DNA of 64,000 nucleotides, taken from NCBI GenBank assembly GCA_016208975.1, contig JACQXA010000001.1, positions 65,834-129,833 on the forward strand, written 5' to 3'. The notes under the pieces were generated by a model, which saw nothing but the letters and a program-made list of their open reading frames with translations, made no database searches and was not told the DNA's origin. The translations under genes were made by a program, and so were the position numbers. Shown piece by piece: positions 36,309-44,431 of the stretch; positions within the stretch are counted from its first letter, which is position 1, and each line of letters begins with the position of its first letter. This DNA comes from Nitrospinota bacterium (GTDB lineage Bacteria; Nitrospinota_A; UBA7883; JACRLM01).

Positions 36309-38990
36309 CTAATTCAACTGCAAGCTCTTCGCCACTCTCCGTATCTCCTCCTCGAACCTCTCTCTTGTAAAGTTGGCGTTGTGGGCCATTTCTTCACGGA
36401 TCTGCTCGAAGTAGCGTTCTTTCTCTTTCTGGAAACTGGTGTCCAGCTCGGCTTTTTTGTTCATGATGTCGGTTATCAATTCCTGACGGCGGCGGTACTC
36501 TTCGGTTTTCAGCTCCATCCGTAGCATGTCGAAACGTTTCAACCGCTCTACGTTCAATTCATTTTCCAGCTGGGACAACCTGTCGGCCTCCCTGGCGCGG
36601 ACTTCTTCCTCCATCCCCTTCAAACGGGTGGCGCGTTCGGCTTCCAGCTGGGTGTCCAGCTGGGCCAGCCGTTCGGCCAGTTTGGATTGCACATCCGTTT
36701 CCACATCCCGTTTGGCCCGTTCGCGGAAAATGCCCACTTCGTCCTGAACTTTCCGTTCCAGATGGCGTTTATCCATATCCGCGTCCAGCATGGCCCGTTG
36801 CGCCAGTTTTTCCTTTTCGGCGGCTATTTGCGCTTCCAGCGCGTTCCTGCGTTCGGCCCGGGCGATTTCCATTTCTTCGTTCAGCTTCTCCCAAAGCTCT
36901 ATTTTCAGCCGGTCGGTTTCGTACCGCACCCATTCTTCCTGTTTACGCCACAACCTCTGCTTCCGGTCCTCCAGGCGCTCCACAAGGCTTTTTTCATGGG
37001 TGTCGTATTCTTTACGCAACGCTTCCAGGCGGCTGGCTTTCTCTTCGGCGATGGATATGTTTATCTCCCGGGCGCGTTCTATGCGCTCGTTCTCCATTTC
37101 CTGCTCCAACGCTTTGCGTCTTTTTGCGCGTTCTTCGGATATCTCCACTGCCAGGGTTTCCACGGCGGCCCGGCGGGCGTTTTTGGATTCCTCCTCCATT
37201 GCCAGGGCCAGGCGCTCTTTCTCCGCTGCGGCTTCCTGGCGGCTTTTGGCCACCAGCGAGTTCTTTTTGGACTCCAGCTCCAGCGCCATCAAATCTTCGG
37301 CCTGGCGTTGACGTTTTTGGAGAGTGGCTTTTATTTTCCCGGCGGCGGTCCTGTAACGCTCGGCCAGACGGCTGTCCAGGAACCTTCGGCGGAGGGCTTC
37401 CTCGTCGGTCATGCGGGAATCCACCAGGGCCAGCCGCCGTTCCTTTTCTTCCCGCTCCCACCTGCTCAACCGCTCCACATGACGCAGGCGCAGGGAGTCC
37501 AGCTCGGCCTTCAATGAATCCAACGCCCAGGATTTTTCCACCTCCAACCGTTCTTTCATTTCCAGTTCCATCCGGAACAGCCGGGGCCGCATGTCGGCGG
37601 TCATCTGGGCCACGGCCTCTTTATGCTCGGTCTCTATCTGGCGCAACAGCCGCGCCCGGGCCTCCTGTTCCTCATTCACAAGCCGTTCGGCCAACGATTC
37701 GCGGGCGGTGGTCTCGTCGGCCCGCAACCTGTCGCCCATTATCCTCATGCGGGCCTCGCGCTCGGCCTCTATCTCTCTTTTCACCAGCTCCAGCTTTCCG
37801 GTTTTTTCTTTTTCCACCTCGGCGTTCATCCGCTCGGCCATGCCAAGCCGCATGCTTACCGCCTCGTGGGCCAGGGAGCCTATGGAGTCGTTCCGTAACC
37901 GGGATACTTCCGCCTCCAGTTCCCCGATGCGCCGCGAGCGTTCCTCTGTGATGAGCGAATCTATGGCCGCCAGCCGTTCACGTTTGGCTTCTTCCACCGC
38001 CGCCTGAATGGACTGCTTACGCTCAGTTTCGAGGGTGACCATGCTCTGGGAAATATCGTCTATCAGCCGCGCCCGGAGGATGGCGGTTTCTTTCTCCACC
38101 TCTTTTTGCATGGCGGCGCGGATCTCTGCGGCCTCCTGTTGCGCTTCCAGCATGGCGGCGGCCCGTTTCATTTCCATATCGCGCTTGAACTGCTCCTCCC
38201 ACTCGGCGAAAGCGCGCAGGGCGTCGTTACGTCTTAACTCCATCTCTTCGGCCAGGCCCGCCTCAGCGTCGGCCCGGGCTTTGTGGCGGATGTCTTCTAT
38301 CTCGCTGGACAGCTCGCTTTTCAGGCGAAGCCGCTCACGTTCCACCTCGTCCACCATTTCATGGGTCTTGCGCTGACGGAAAGCGTCCACCTCGGTATGC
38401 ACCTGATGGGTAAGGCGGTTGCGTTCCAGTTCGGATTTGCGCCTTAAGGCGGACATGGCGTGGGAGTTTTGCCGGTCATATTCCGTGTCGAAAAAGGCGG
38501 TGAGCCTCATTATTTCCTGGTGGGCCTGGTTTAAAAGCGATTTGGAGAAAAGCTCCGTTTCCGCCTGCGCGTCTTCTTTCAGCCTGGCCTTTAGCTTTGA
38601 AATGTCCTCGAAGATAAGCTCCTGCTCGGTGTCGCGGATTTTGCCGGTTTCTTCCTTGATAGAGGCGATTTTCTTTAAACGCTCCTGCTCCAGCTCCTGC
38701 CATACCACTTCACGGATATGTTCCACCTCGCGTTTGGAGCGGGTGTATGTCTCTTTCCTTAACCGTTCGTAAAGGTCTTCCAGTTCCGCGTTGGCCTTGT
38801 CCTTGCGCGATTTTATATAGCCGTCCAGCCCATCCAGCCCCTTTTTGCGCAGGGCTGTTATCTCGTCTTCCAGCTGGGCCAGCCGCTTCATCCGCTCATA
38901 TTCGATCTCGCCGCGCAACTCTTCCAGCATCCGCTCCCGCTCACTGCCACGGGAAGCGTTTGGGGCGGGGTTCCAATAAAATTCGCTCAT
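36309..38990 (-). CDS. Very long, highly charged coiled-coil protein of unknown function
   Basis: An 893-residue protein with no signal peptide or membrane segment. After a short N-terminus (MSEFYWNPAPNASRGSERER) almost the whole length is Glu/Arg/Lys/Ala-rich helix with heptad-like character: EELRGEIEYERMKRLAQLED, LEQERLKKIASIKEE, ETERKQSIQAAVEEAKRERL, ENERIERAREINISIAEEK. It ends FEEEIRRVAKSLQLN. Tyr, Cys and Pro are nearly absent. This suggests a filament, scaffold or SMC/bactofilin-like structural role; I recognise no named family. It is monocistronic behind a near-consensus promoter carrying a palindromic operator. Confidence 0.8.
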   Translation of the reverse strand: MSEFYWNPAPNASRGSERERMLEELRGEIEYERMKRLAQLEDEITALRKKGLDGLDGYIKSRKDKANAELEDLYERLRKETYTRSKREVEHIREVVWQELEQERLKKIASIKEETGKIRDTEQELIFEDISKLKARLKEDAQAETELFSKSLLNQAHQEIMRLTAFFDTEYDRQNSHAMSALRRKSELERNRLTHQVHTEVDAFRQRKTHEMVDEVERERLRLKSELSSEIEDIRHKARADAEAGLAEEMELRRNDALRAFAEWEEQFKRDMEMKRAAAMLEAQQEAAEIRAAMQKEVEKETAILRARLIDDISQSMVTLETERKQSIQAAVEEAKRERLAAIDSLITEERSRRIGELEAEVSRLRNDSIGSLAHEAVSMRLGMAERMNAEVEKEKTGKLELVKREIEAEREARMRIMGDRLRADETTARESLAERLVNEEQEARARLLRQIETEHKEAVAQMTADMRPRLFRMELEMKERLEVEKSWALDSLKAELDSLRLRHVERLSRWEREEKERRLALVDSRMTDEEALRRRFLDSRLAERYRTAAGKIKATLQKRQRQAEDLMALELESKKNSLVAKSRQEAAAEKERLALAMEEESKNARRAAVETLAVEISEERAKRRKALEQEMENERIERAREINISIAEEKASRLEALRKEYDTHEKSLVERLEDRKQRLWRKQEEWVRYETDRLKIELWEKLNEEMEIARAERRNALEAQIAAEKEKLAQRAMLDADMDKRHLERKVQDEVGIFRERAKRDVETDVQSKLAERLAQLDTQLEAERATRLKGMEEEVRAREADRLSQLENELNVERLKRFDMLRMELKTEEYRRRQELITDIMNKKAELDTSFQKEKERYFEQIREEMAHNANFTRERFEEEIRRVAKSLQLN

Positions 38991-39147
38991 CTGGCCAATA
39001 CCTTTTGTTTTGGTTTGCGGAACCCGGCGGGTGGAACAAAATGGGATAGCGGGGGGCGAACAGACAAACTACGGCGTGAAAAGTTGCGTTCAGGCGAAGC
39101 CATAAAAAGCCCTCAACCGGAAATTTAGACCCACCAAAGATTATGGG

Positions 39148-39176
39148 ATATTACAGGTTTATACCTGTTCTGTCAA
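39148..39176 (-). promoter_or_regulatory. Near-consensus sigma-70 promoter with embedded palindrome
   Basis: On the minus strand TTGACA (39176-39171) and TAATAT (39153-39148) are separated by exactly 17 bp. The spacer region contains the perfect 6-4-6 inverted repeat ACAGGT-TTAT-ACCTGT (39153-39168), placed where a repressor would block polymerase. It points to the coiled-coil gene starting at 38990, leaving a leader of about 150 nt. Confidence 0.8.
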
Positions 39177-39203
39177 GTATTTCCGGGTGTTAGGGCTGTT
39201 TTC

Positions 39204-40076
39204 TTAAAAACATTCCTTGGCTATTTTAAGGCAGGTTTCCGCCCGGTTAAGGGTGTATAAATGCACCCCCGGAGCGCCTTGCTTTAGAAGCTCTTTGGCC
39301 TGGGAGATTGCGTGGGCTGTGCCTATTTCCGCCACGGCGTCCTGGCCTTCATTTTCTCCGGCTTTCTCCAACTCCGCCAGTAACGAGGGGGGCAGGGTGG
39401 CGCCGCACAGGGAGGCTATCTTTTTTATAGTTCCCAGATTGATGATGGGCAGAACGCCGGGGATGATCGGTTTGGTTATACCGGCGCTTCGGGCCCGTTC
39501 CACGAACTTCCAGTACAGATCGTTATCGAAAAACAGCTGGGTGACGGCAAAATCCCCCCCGCAATCCAGCTTGTTCTTAAGCTGATGCAGGTCATCTTCC
39601 GCCGACACGGCTTCGGGATGGGTTTCCGGGTATGCGGCAACCCCAACACCGAACCGGGTGAAGCCGTTCCGGATGAAACGCACCAGGTCGTCGGCATGGG
39701 TGAAGCTCTGGTTCGTGGGTTTGAACGCGCCATCGCCCCTTGGAGGGTCTCCCCTTAAGGCCAGAACGTTGTCTATCCGCGCGGCGGAGAGTTTGTTCAG
39801 GAAATCGGCCAGGAACGCGTCGGACGCGCCCACGCAGGTAAGATGGGCCATGGGCTCCATGCCGTACTGGTTCTTTATTTTGTCCACTATGTCCAGCGTG
39901 TTGGACTGGGTGCCGCCGCCAGCGCCATAAGTAACAGAAACGAATAGAGGATTCGTGGATTTTAGCTTCTCCACAACCTTGAAAAAGTCTCCCCATGCTT
40001 CCCTTTCCTTGGGCGGGAAGAACTCCAGAGACAGGAACTGGCCTTTTTTTTCGTGTAAAAGTTCGGCTATTCGCAA
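39204..40076 (-). CDS. metF: 5,10-methylenetetrahydrofolate reductase
   Basis: About 290 residues, the standard MetF length, when started at TTG 40076 preceded by GGGGAG 7 nt upstream; an upstream in-frame ATG at 40175 would add 33 unlikely residues. This FAD enzyme makes 5-methyl-THF for methionine synthesis. Motifs include LSLEFFPPKE (substrate Glu), FVSVTYGAGGG, HLTCVGAS, NVLALRGDPPRG, FAVTQLFFDNDLYWKF and PIIPGVLPIIN. It ends GVHLYTLNRAETCLKIA. No methionine synthase is adjacent. Confidence 0.95.
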   Translation of the reverse strand: MRIAELLHEKKGQFLSLEFFPPKEREAWGDFFKVVEKLKSTNPLFVSVTYGAGGGTQSNTLDIVDKIKNQYGMEPMAHLTCVGASDAFLADFLNKLSAARIDNVLALRGDPPRGDGAFKPTNQSFTHADDLVRFIRNGFTRFGVGVAAYPETHPEAVSAEDDLHQLKNKLDCGGDFAVTQLFFDNDLYWKFVERARSAGITKPIIPGVLPIINLGTIKKIASLCGATLPPSLLAELEKAGENEGQDAVAEIGTAHAISQAKELLKQGAPGVHLYTLNRAETCLKIAKECF

Positions 40077-40208
40077 GAAACAACTCCCCAATAAAACGCG
40101 AAATTGCCCTTTAGCGTAACCGTTTGTATTGGAAACGGGGGCTTTAGGGCGTGGGGTTATTATAGACGGTAACAACGGGTTGATGTCAAAAATAAAATGG
40201 AAAACAAC

Positions 40209-40237
40209 TTGACTAAACCTTTATAATTTATGACAAT
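40209..40237 (+). promoter_or_regulatory. Promoter of tRNA-Val
   Basis: TTGACT (40209-40214) and GACAAT (40232-40237) with 17-bp spacing, ending 12 bp before the mature tRNA 5' end. Confidence 0.6.
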
Positions 40238-40249
40238 TATTCATTTTAT

Positions 40250-40324
40250 GGGCGCGTAGCTCAGGGGGAGAGCGCTTGCTTGACACGCAAGAGGCCGGAG
40301 GTTCGAAACCTCCCGCGCCCACCA
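40250..40324 (+). tRNA. tRNA-Val (anticodon GAC)
   Basis: A complete cloverleaf: acceptor GGGCGCG pairing with CGCGCCC, D arm TAGCTCAGGGGGAGAGC, anticodon stem CTTGC/GCAAG enclosing TTGACAC (anticodon GAC), T arm GGAGG-TTCGAAA-CCTCC, and an encoded CCA end (40322-40324). The short variable loop fits a class I tRNA. Confidence 0.97.
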
Positions 40325-40413
40325 TCGCGCCACAGGTTGTGTTACAGCCGCGGTTCCAGCGCCGGGCTTGGGTTGCTGGCGTGAAATCAGCGGTTTTATT
40401 GGAGGTTTAGAGT

Positions 40414-41010
40414 ATTAGCAAGTCTTTAAGGGTTAACAGCCAGATCAGGTCGTACCAGGTGATGGTAGTGGGCGCCGATGGGGCCCAGCTTGGCGTTATG
40501 TCGGTGGAAGAAGCGTTAGGCCATGCGGCGGACGCGGAGATGGATCTTGTGGAGGTTTCTCCGAACGCCACACCGCCGGTATGCAAGATAATGGATTTCG
40601 GCAAATTCAAATACCGGCAGAACAAGAAATCCCACGACGCTAAGAAAAAGCAGAAAATAATAAAGCTTAAGGAAGTTAAAATAACGCCCGGCACCGAGGA
40701 GCACGATTACCAGTTCAAACTTAGCCACGCCAGAAGGTTTCTGGGCGAAGGCGACAAGGTGAAAGTGGCTGTGTTCTTCCGTGGCAGGGAGATAACCCAT
40801 GCGGAACTGGGCCTCCGGATCCTGCAGAGGTTCGAGGCGGACCTTACGGAAATCGCCGTGGTGGAGCAGGAGGCCAAGCAAGAGGGCAGGAACATGTTAA
40901 TGATCTTCGCCCCTAAAGCAGGCGGTGAAAGCGCGGCCAGGAAAGCCAAGCCCAAAACCGATGACGATGACCAGATGGAAAACTCCGGTGATGCCGGGGA
41001 AACAGAGTGA
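40414..41010 (+). CDS. infC: Translation initiation factor IF-3 (AUU start)
   Basis: About 198 residues when read from ATT 40414, which has GGAGG exactly 8 nt upstream (40401-40405). The frame then gives SKSLRVNSQIRSYQVMVVGA, the normal IF-3 N-terminus, which a start at GTG 40459 would remove. The protein has the N-domain, a Lys-rich linker (KYRQNKKSHDAKKKQK) and the C-domain (KEVKITPGTEEHDYQFKL, HAELGLRILQRF). infC is the classic gene with an AUU start that IF-3 itself discriminates against, giving autoregulation. It heads the infC-rpmI-rplT operon. Confidence 0.93.
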   Translation: MSKSLRVNSQIRSYQVMVVGADGAQLGVMSVEEALGHAADAEMDLVEVSPNATPPVCKIMDFGKFKYRQNKKSHDAKKKQKIIKLKEVKITPGTEEHDYQFKLSHARRFLGEGDKVKVAVFFRGREITHAELGLRILQRFEADLTEIAVVEQEAKQEGRNMLMIFAPKAGGESAARKAKPKTDDDDQMENSGDAGETE

Positions 41011-41028
41011 ACGGAAGGAGTTCGAAAA

Positions 41029-41223
41029 GTGCTGAAAACTAACAAAGGCGCCGCCAAACGGTTGCGGGTGACCGGATCTGGCAAAGTAAAACATAAAAAA
41101 GCGTTCTTGCGCCACATACTCACCAACAAAACGGCGAAAAACAAACGCCAGTTGAGGAGCGCCGGCTTGCTGGACAAGGCGGACGTGAAAGAGGCCAAGC
41201 GCCTGTTGCCGTACTCTTTTTAA
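41029..41223 (+). CDS. rpmI: 50S ribosomal protein L35
   Basis: A 64-residue basic protein beginning at GTG 41029 with AAGGAG upstream. Family features: KTNKGAAKRLRVTGSGKVKH, KKAFLRHILTNKTAKNKRQL. It lies 18 bp after infC. Confidence 0.96.
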   Translation: MLKTNKGAAKRLRVTGSGKVKHKKAFLRHILTNKTAKNKRQLRSAGLLDKADVKEAKRLLPYSF

Positions 41224-41274
41224 GGCTGGTATAAATCCAGCGGTTTTAGAAAACTCAATCAGGAGTGAACTGTA

Positions 41275-41643
41275 ATGCCTAGAGCGACTAATAATCCGGC
41301 TTCCAGGGCCCGGCGGAAAAAAGTGCTGAAAATGGCCAAGGGCTATTTCGGCTCCCGGGGAAGCCAGTTTCAGAAAGCAAAGGAAACCGTAACCCGCGCC
41401 CTTAAATACGCCTATCGCGACAGGCGCGCCAGGAAGCGGGATTTCCGCGGCCTTTGGATAGTGCGTATCAACGCGGCGGTAAGGATGGAGGGGTTGAACT
41501 ACTCCACATTCATCGCGGGTCTCACCAAGGCCGGTGTATCGGTGGATCGCAAGATCATGGCCGACCTGGCTGTTAGAGAGCCGGAGGCTTTCAAGAAGCT
41601 TGTTACCTTGGCCAAGGAGAGCCTGGCGGCCACCGCCGCCTGA
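41275..41643 (+). CDS. rplT: 50S ribosomal protein L20
   Basis: A 122-residue 23S-binding ribosomal protein: [78 protein letters not shown]. It needs no other factor in this operon; in other bacteria L20 binds its own mRNA and represses rpmI-rplT. AGGAG precedes the ATG and a terminator follows. Confidence 0.97.
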   Translation: MPRATNNPASRARRKKVLKMAKGYFGSRGSQFQKAKETVTRALKYAYRDRRARKRDFRGLWIVRINAAVRMEGLNYSTFIAGLTKAGVSVDRKIMADLAVREPEAFKKLVTLAKESLAATAA

Positions 41644-41691
41644 TAGCGGTTTAACCGCTGTTAAAGCTCTTTTCTTCGCTGAAACATAACG

Positions 41692-41727
41692 GGTTCGCGG
41701 ATTACTTGAAGTCCGCGAACCTTTTTG
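41692..41727 (+). terminator. Terminator of infC-rpmI-rplT
   Basis: A 10-bp perfect stem GGTTCGCGGA / TCCGCGAACC with a 10-base loop followed by TTTTTG. Confidence 0.9.
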
Positions 41728-41877
41728 TTTTTGGCTTTCCAAGCGCCTTAACCCCGCCTGATAAAAACTCTTGAACTGCGGCCAGATGGCCTATATTATG
41801 TATTGGCAAGTGATTCAAATAGATAAGCCGCATTAGCAAATGTTTAACTTCAACGCTTGACCGGGGTCGGCTGAAAG

Positions 41878-42177
41878 ATGGATTTTTCGCGTCTTGATAG
41901 TGTTCTAGAGAGCCTGGACGTTCTCCTGGAGCAGATCGAATCCATGAAGGAAGAGAACCGGGAGTTGAAGCGGAAGATCTACGCGCTGGAGCTGAACCTG
42001 GCCCAGGCCAAAGCCGCCGCCACAAACGACGCGCTGAAAGCGAAACATTCTAACCTTATCGAAGAGCGCGACCGGCTGGTGATGGACCGGGAACTTATGC
42101 GAAAGAAAATCGAGAGCCTGTTGAGCCGTATAGACGCGGCCATCGAGACGGAGGAAGGAGCGCCGCACGTTGAGTGA
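41878..42177 (+). CDS. ZapB-like coiled-coil protein
   Basis: A 99-residue soluble coiled coil: LESLDVLLEQIESMKEENRE, KRKIYALELNLAQAK, RDRLVMDRELMRKKIESLL. Its size and position immediately before a zapA-like gene suggest the cell-division factor pairing ZapA-ZapB, which tethers the FtsZ ring. Sequence similarity between coiled coils is weak evidence, so the identity is inferred mainly from context. The zapA gene overlaps its end. Confidence 0.65.
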   Translation: MDFSRLDSVLESLDVLLEQIESMKEENRELKRKIYALELNLAQAKAAATNDALKAKHSNLIEERDRLVMDRELMRKKIESLLSRIDAAIETEEGAPHVE

Positions 42178-42487
42178 CAACCGAACCGTCCGGATAAAGA
42201 TCCATGGCCGGGAATACACCATAAAGTCGGCGCAAGACCCGCAGGTCACCAAGGAATACGCCGAGTATATAGACAGGAAGATGCGGGAAATATCGCACAA
42301 GAGCGGCTCTTTCGACACCAACACCGTTACGGTGCTAACCCTGCTCCAGATAACCCACGAGCTTTTTTCCATGCGGAAAAACGTGGACCGGCAAGGGCTG
42401 GATTACAACGAGCGAATGGCGAAGATTATAGAGAAGCTGGACAAGATGACCGGCAAGGGCGGCGTGCAGACAACGCTGGTGGATTAG
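42170..42487 (+). CDS. zapA: Cell division protein ZapA
   Basis: A 105-residue ZapA/YgfE-family protein: VRIKIHGREYTIKSAQDPQV, KEYAEYIDRKMREI, VTVLTLLQITHELFSMRKNV, ending in a coiled coil. It dimerises and cross-links FtsZ filaments. It begins at TTG 42170, overlapping the upstream gene by 8 nt. Its stop overlaps that of the convergent SGNH gene in TTAG. No 6S RNA gene is visible downstream, unlike in many proteobacteria. Confidence 0.85.
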   Translation: MSDNRTVRIKIHGREYTIKSAQDPQVTKEYAEYIDRKMREISHKSGSFDTNTVTVLTLLQITHELFSMRKNVDRQGLDYNERMAKIIEKLDKMTGKGGVQTTLVD

Positions 42488-43482
42488 TTTACCAGTTGTC
42501 CCCCCAAAAAATCAGCCATCACCTGATGCCCTTTTTCAGATAAATGGCAATCGTCGGCGTACAGGAAATAATCTTTCGAAGATCCTCCTGCGTTTAAAAA
42601 ATAGTCATGGGGGTCTATAAACTTTATGTTCTCCTGTGACAGATAACCGGCCACAAGCTTTCGAGCCTTCAATAACTCTGGCGTATTCTCCCTAAGCTGA
42701 TATTCGCTTGGCAGAAGGGTTACGATAAATTCCACATTCGCGGTTTTGGCCATACCGGCTATCTCTTTCAACGTTTTCATGGCGGCGATGAAGGATGGGT
42801 TAGTTTCGCCATACAAACCGGAGTTGAAAAGTGTGTATTGCCTGCTCCGGTCGAACGCCACGTTCTTTAGCAAAAGAAACAGTTTTGAATTGGCCTGCAA
42901 CGCCTGCATCAGCGGATGGGTGATACGCTTTACGGTGTTACCCTTATCATCCGGCTGGTTTCCCTTTAGCCCGTTATCCATATCGGCCACGTCGTTTATG
43001 CAGAAGAAGAGAACCACCTTTTTTATTCCTGGCGTAGAGCCAAGATATTGCTCCGCCGCTTGTTTGTACTGTACAGGGCCAGAGCCTATAACTGCGGAAT
43101 TTAACAACCTTACGCCGGGAAGCTTCTTTTGCAGTATGGCAACAAAAGTGCGCTCATCCTCCACGCCAACGCCGAAGGTTACAGAATCGCCAATCACAAG
43201 ATAGGATCCATCGGCGCCGGTTATGGGGGAGAAGGCGGTTTTCCTCATGCCAAGGCCGTCTATATGGGCCACAGCGCCGAAAGAGACCCCCTCGGAATCG
43301 GGAATGTTGCCGAAGATTTTTTCTTCCCTCTGGTTCCGGATAAGCGTTTTGGATGTGCCCTGGAAATTTATCTCCGGGAAAAAGAATCTGGCGCCAGCCT
43401 CAAGAACAATAAGAAAAACGCCAGCCACGGCCACGGACAACGCCAGTAGCGCCAGCCTGAAAACAAGCTTCTTCACCTTCAC
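42484..43482 (-). CDS. Membrane-anchored SGNH/GDSL-type hydrolase
   Basis: About 332 residues from GTG 43482 (another GTG at 43476 is possible; GGGGGG lies upstream). An N-terminal membrane anchor (FRLALLALSVAVAGVFLIVL) precedes an SGNH fold: block I YLVIGDSVTFGVG (nucleophile Ser), block II-III GSGPVQY and FFCINDVADMDN, and block V DDCHLSEKGHQVMADFL with the Asp-x-x-His dyad. Members deacetylate or esterify envelope polysaccharides. The catalytic domain is likely periplasmic. It is convergent with zapA. Confidence 0.85.
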   Translation of the reverse strand: MKVKKLVFRLALLALSVAVAGVFLIVLEAGARFFFPEINFQGTSKTLIRNQREEKIFGNIPDSEGVSFGAVAHIDGLGMRKTAFSPITGADGSYLVIGDSVTFGVGVEDERTFVAILQKKLPGVRLLNSAVIGSGPVQYKQAAEQYLGSTPGIKKVVLFFCINDVADMDNGLKGNQPDDKGNTVKRITHPLMQALQANSKLFLLLKNVAFDRSRQYTLFNSGLYGETNPSFIAAMKTLKEIAGMAKTANVEFIVTLLPSEYQLRENTPELLKARKLVAGYLSQENIKFIDPHDYFLNAGGSSKDYFLYADDCHLSEKGHQVMADFLGGQLVN

Positions 43483-43501
43483 TATCCCCCCGAGTTGGAA
43501 T

Positions 43502-43521
43502 CCGTGGTCTGGCGACCACGG
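43502..43521. repeat. REP-like palindrome
   Basis: CCGTGGTCTGGCGACCACGG followed by GGAAGCGA, of the dispersed family, directly upstream of the SGNH gene. Confidence 0.8.
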
Positions 43522-43608
43522 GGAAGCGATAAAACATGTCACGCTAAATTATATACAGGAACGGGGTTTAAGGTAGTGGTATGGCTATTAAAATAGTGTT
43601 TACCGGTT

Positions 43609-43908
43609 TTAATCAATATTGCTGTCGCATGAGGTCCCGGCGGCAATCCATCTTCTGATCAGCCTGCCCGCCAGTTGGTCCAGCGGCGCGGGAACCCACG
43701 GGATGAACATGCGCGGGTTTGCCAAGGCGCCGCACATGTAGCGTTTTTCGCCATCGCTCCAGATGAGGGCGCCGCATGTCCCGCGAAACTTGAGGAAAAG
43801 CGCGATACCCACCGGGCACGGTTCCGCAATACAACATACCCCGCATCCGTTGCATGGCTCGCCTGTGGCTGGTTTTAGGGGCGCTTTGGGATTGATGACA
43901 GTATTCAT
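43609..43908 (-). CDS. Small Cys-rich (YkgJ-like/4Fe-4S-type) protein
   Basis: About 99 residues from ATG 43908 (MNTVINPKAPLKPATGEP). A compact cysteine cluster CNGCGVCCIAEPCPVGIALF is followed by GTCGALIW and KRYMCGAL, six or seven cysteines resembling the zinc/iron-binding YkgJ/CxxCxxCC family. The C-terminus (IRRWIAAGTSCDSNID) is charged. Function unknown; such proteins occur in many proteobacteria. A longer reading to 43998 starts in a REP-flanked region and is unlikely. Confidence 0.7.
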   Translation of the reverse strand: MNTVINPKAPLKPATGEPCNGCGVCCIAEPCPVGIALFLKFRGTCGALIWSDGEKRYMCGALANPRMFIPWVPAPLDQLAGRLIRRWIAAGTSCDSNID

Positions 43909-43941
43909 TGTGATATTTTCGCATGATTCAGCGATAAAGAA

Positions 43942-44148
43942 CCGTGGTCGGGCGACCACGGGGAAGCGAATGTTGTCATGCCGGACTTGATCCGGCATCC
44001 GGGCTTCACCCGTTTCGACATCAAGGCCCTGATCCCGTATAGGCGCTTTCGCGCCTTCCGGGATGACATGGCGTAAGCGATGAAAAAGGTTAAATCTGGA
44101 CGGCCACGGGGAAGCGGTGGAAGAGGAACCGTGGTCGGGCGACCAAGG
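43942..44148. repeat. REP-like palindrome cluster
   Basis: CCGTGGTCGGGCGACCACGG at 43942-43961; a TGCCGGACTTGATCCGGCA palindrome near 43980-43998; CGGCCACGGGGAAGCGG at 44101; and a decayed copy CCGTGGTCGGGCGACCAAGG at 44129-44148. The stretch 43909-44185 contains no gene. Confidence 0.8.
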
Positions 44149-44185
44149 GGAGGCGGTTATATTGAAAACGCGAGTCCGGTTATAA

Positions 44186-44410
44186 TCAGTTAGACTTAAT
44201 CAAATAATCCTTCATCAGTTTTGCCGCCAGTATTAACAGCGGCGTGGCGTGCATTATCAAATCGAAAATGTCTATGGGTTTGGTCAACACCCCATTCTTG
44301 AGCATGATTAACTTTTCCACCAGATGCGGCATGGGCGAGAACGGAGCCAGCGCCAACGCCACAGCCAGCGGTATTAATAGAGAGTAGGGGATAGAATCCA
44401 GCAGTTTCAC
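44186..44410 (-). CDS. Small membrane protein of RND-efflux operon
   Basis: A 74-residue protein (GTG 44410, AAAGGAGATAAC upstream) with two membrane helices: YSLLIPLAVALALAPFSPM and FDLIMHATPLLILAAKLMKD. Small proteins with the motif KPIDIFDLIMHATPL often follow RND permease genes in related bacteria. It is the last gene of the exporter operon; function unknown. Confidence 0.75.
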   Translation of the reverse strand: MKLLDSIPYSLLIPLAVALALAPFSPMPHLVEKLIMLKNGVLTKPIDIFDLIMHATPLLILAAKLMKDYLIKSN

Positions 44411-44431
44411 GTTATCTCCTTTTGGGGCCTT

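Noticed and set aside
36687-37951. Long plus-strand frames opposite the coiled-coil gene
   Set aside because: They arise from the strong Glu/Arg codon bias of the real minus-strand gene and have no ribosome-binding sites or family motifs.
40459-40461. GTG as infC start
   Set aside because: It removes 15 conserved N-terminal residues; ATT 40414 has an ideal ribosome-binding site and restores the IF-3 N-terminus.
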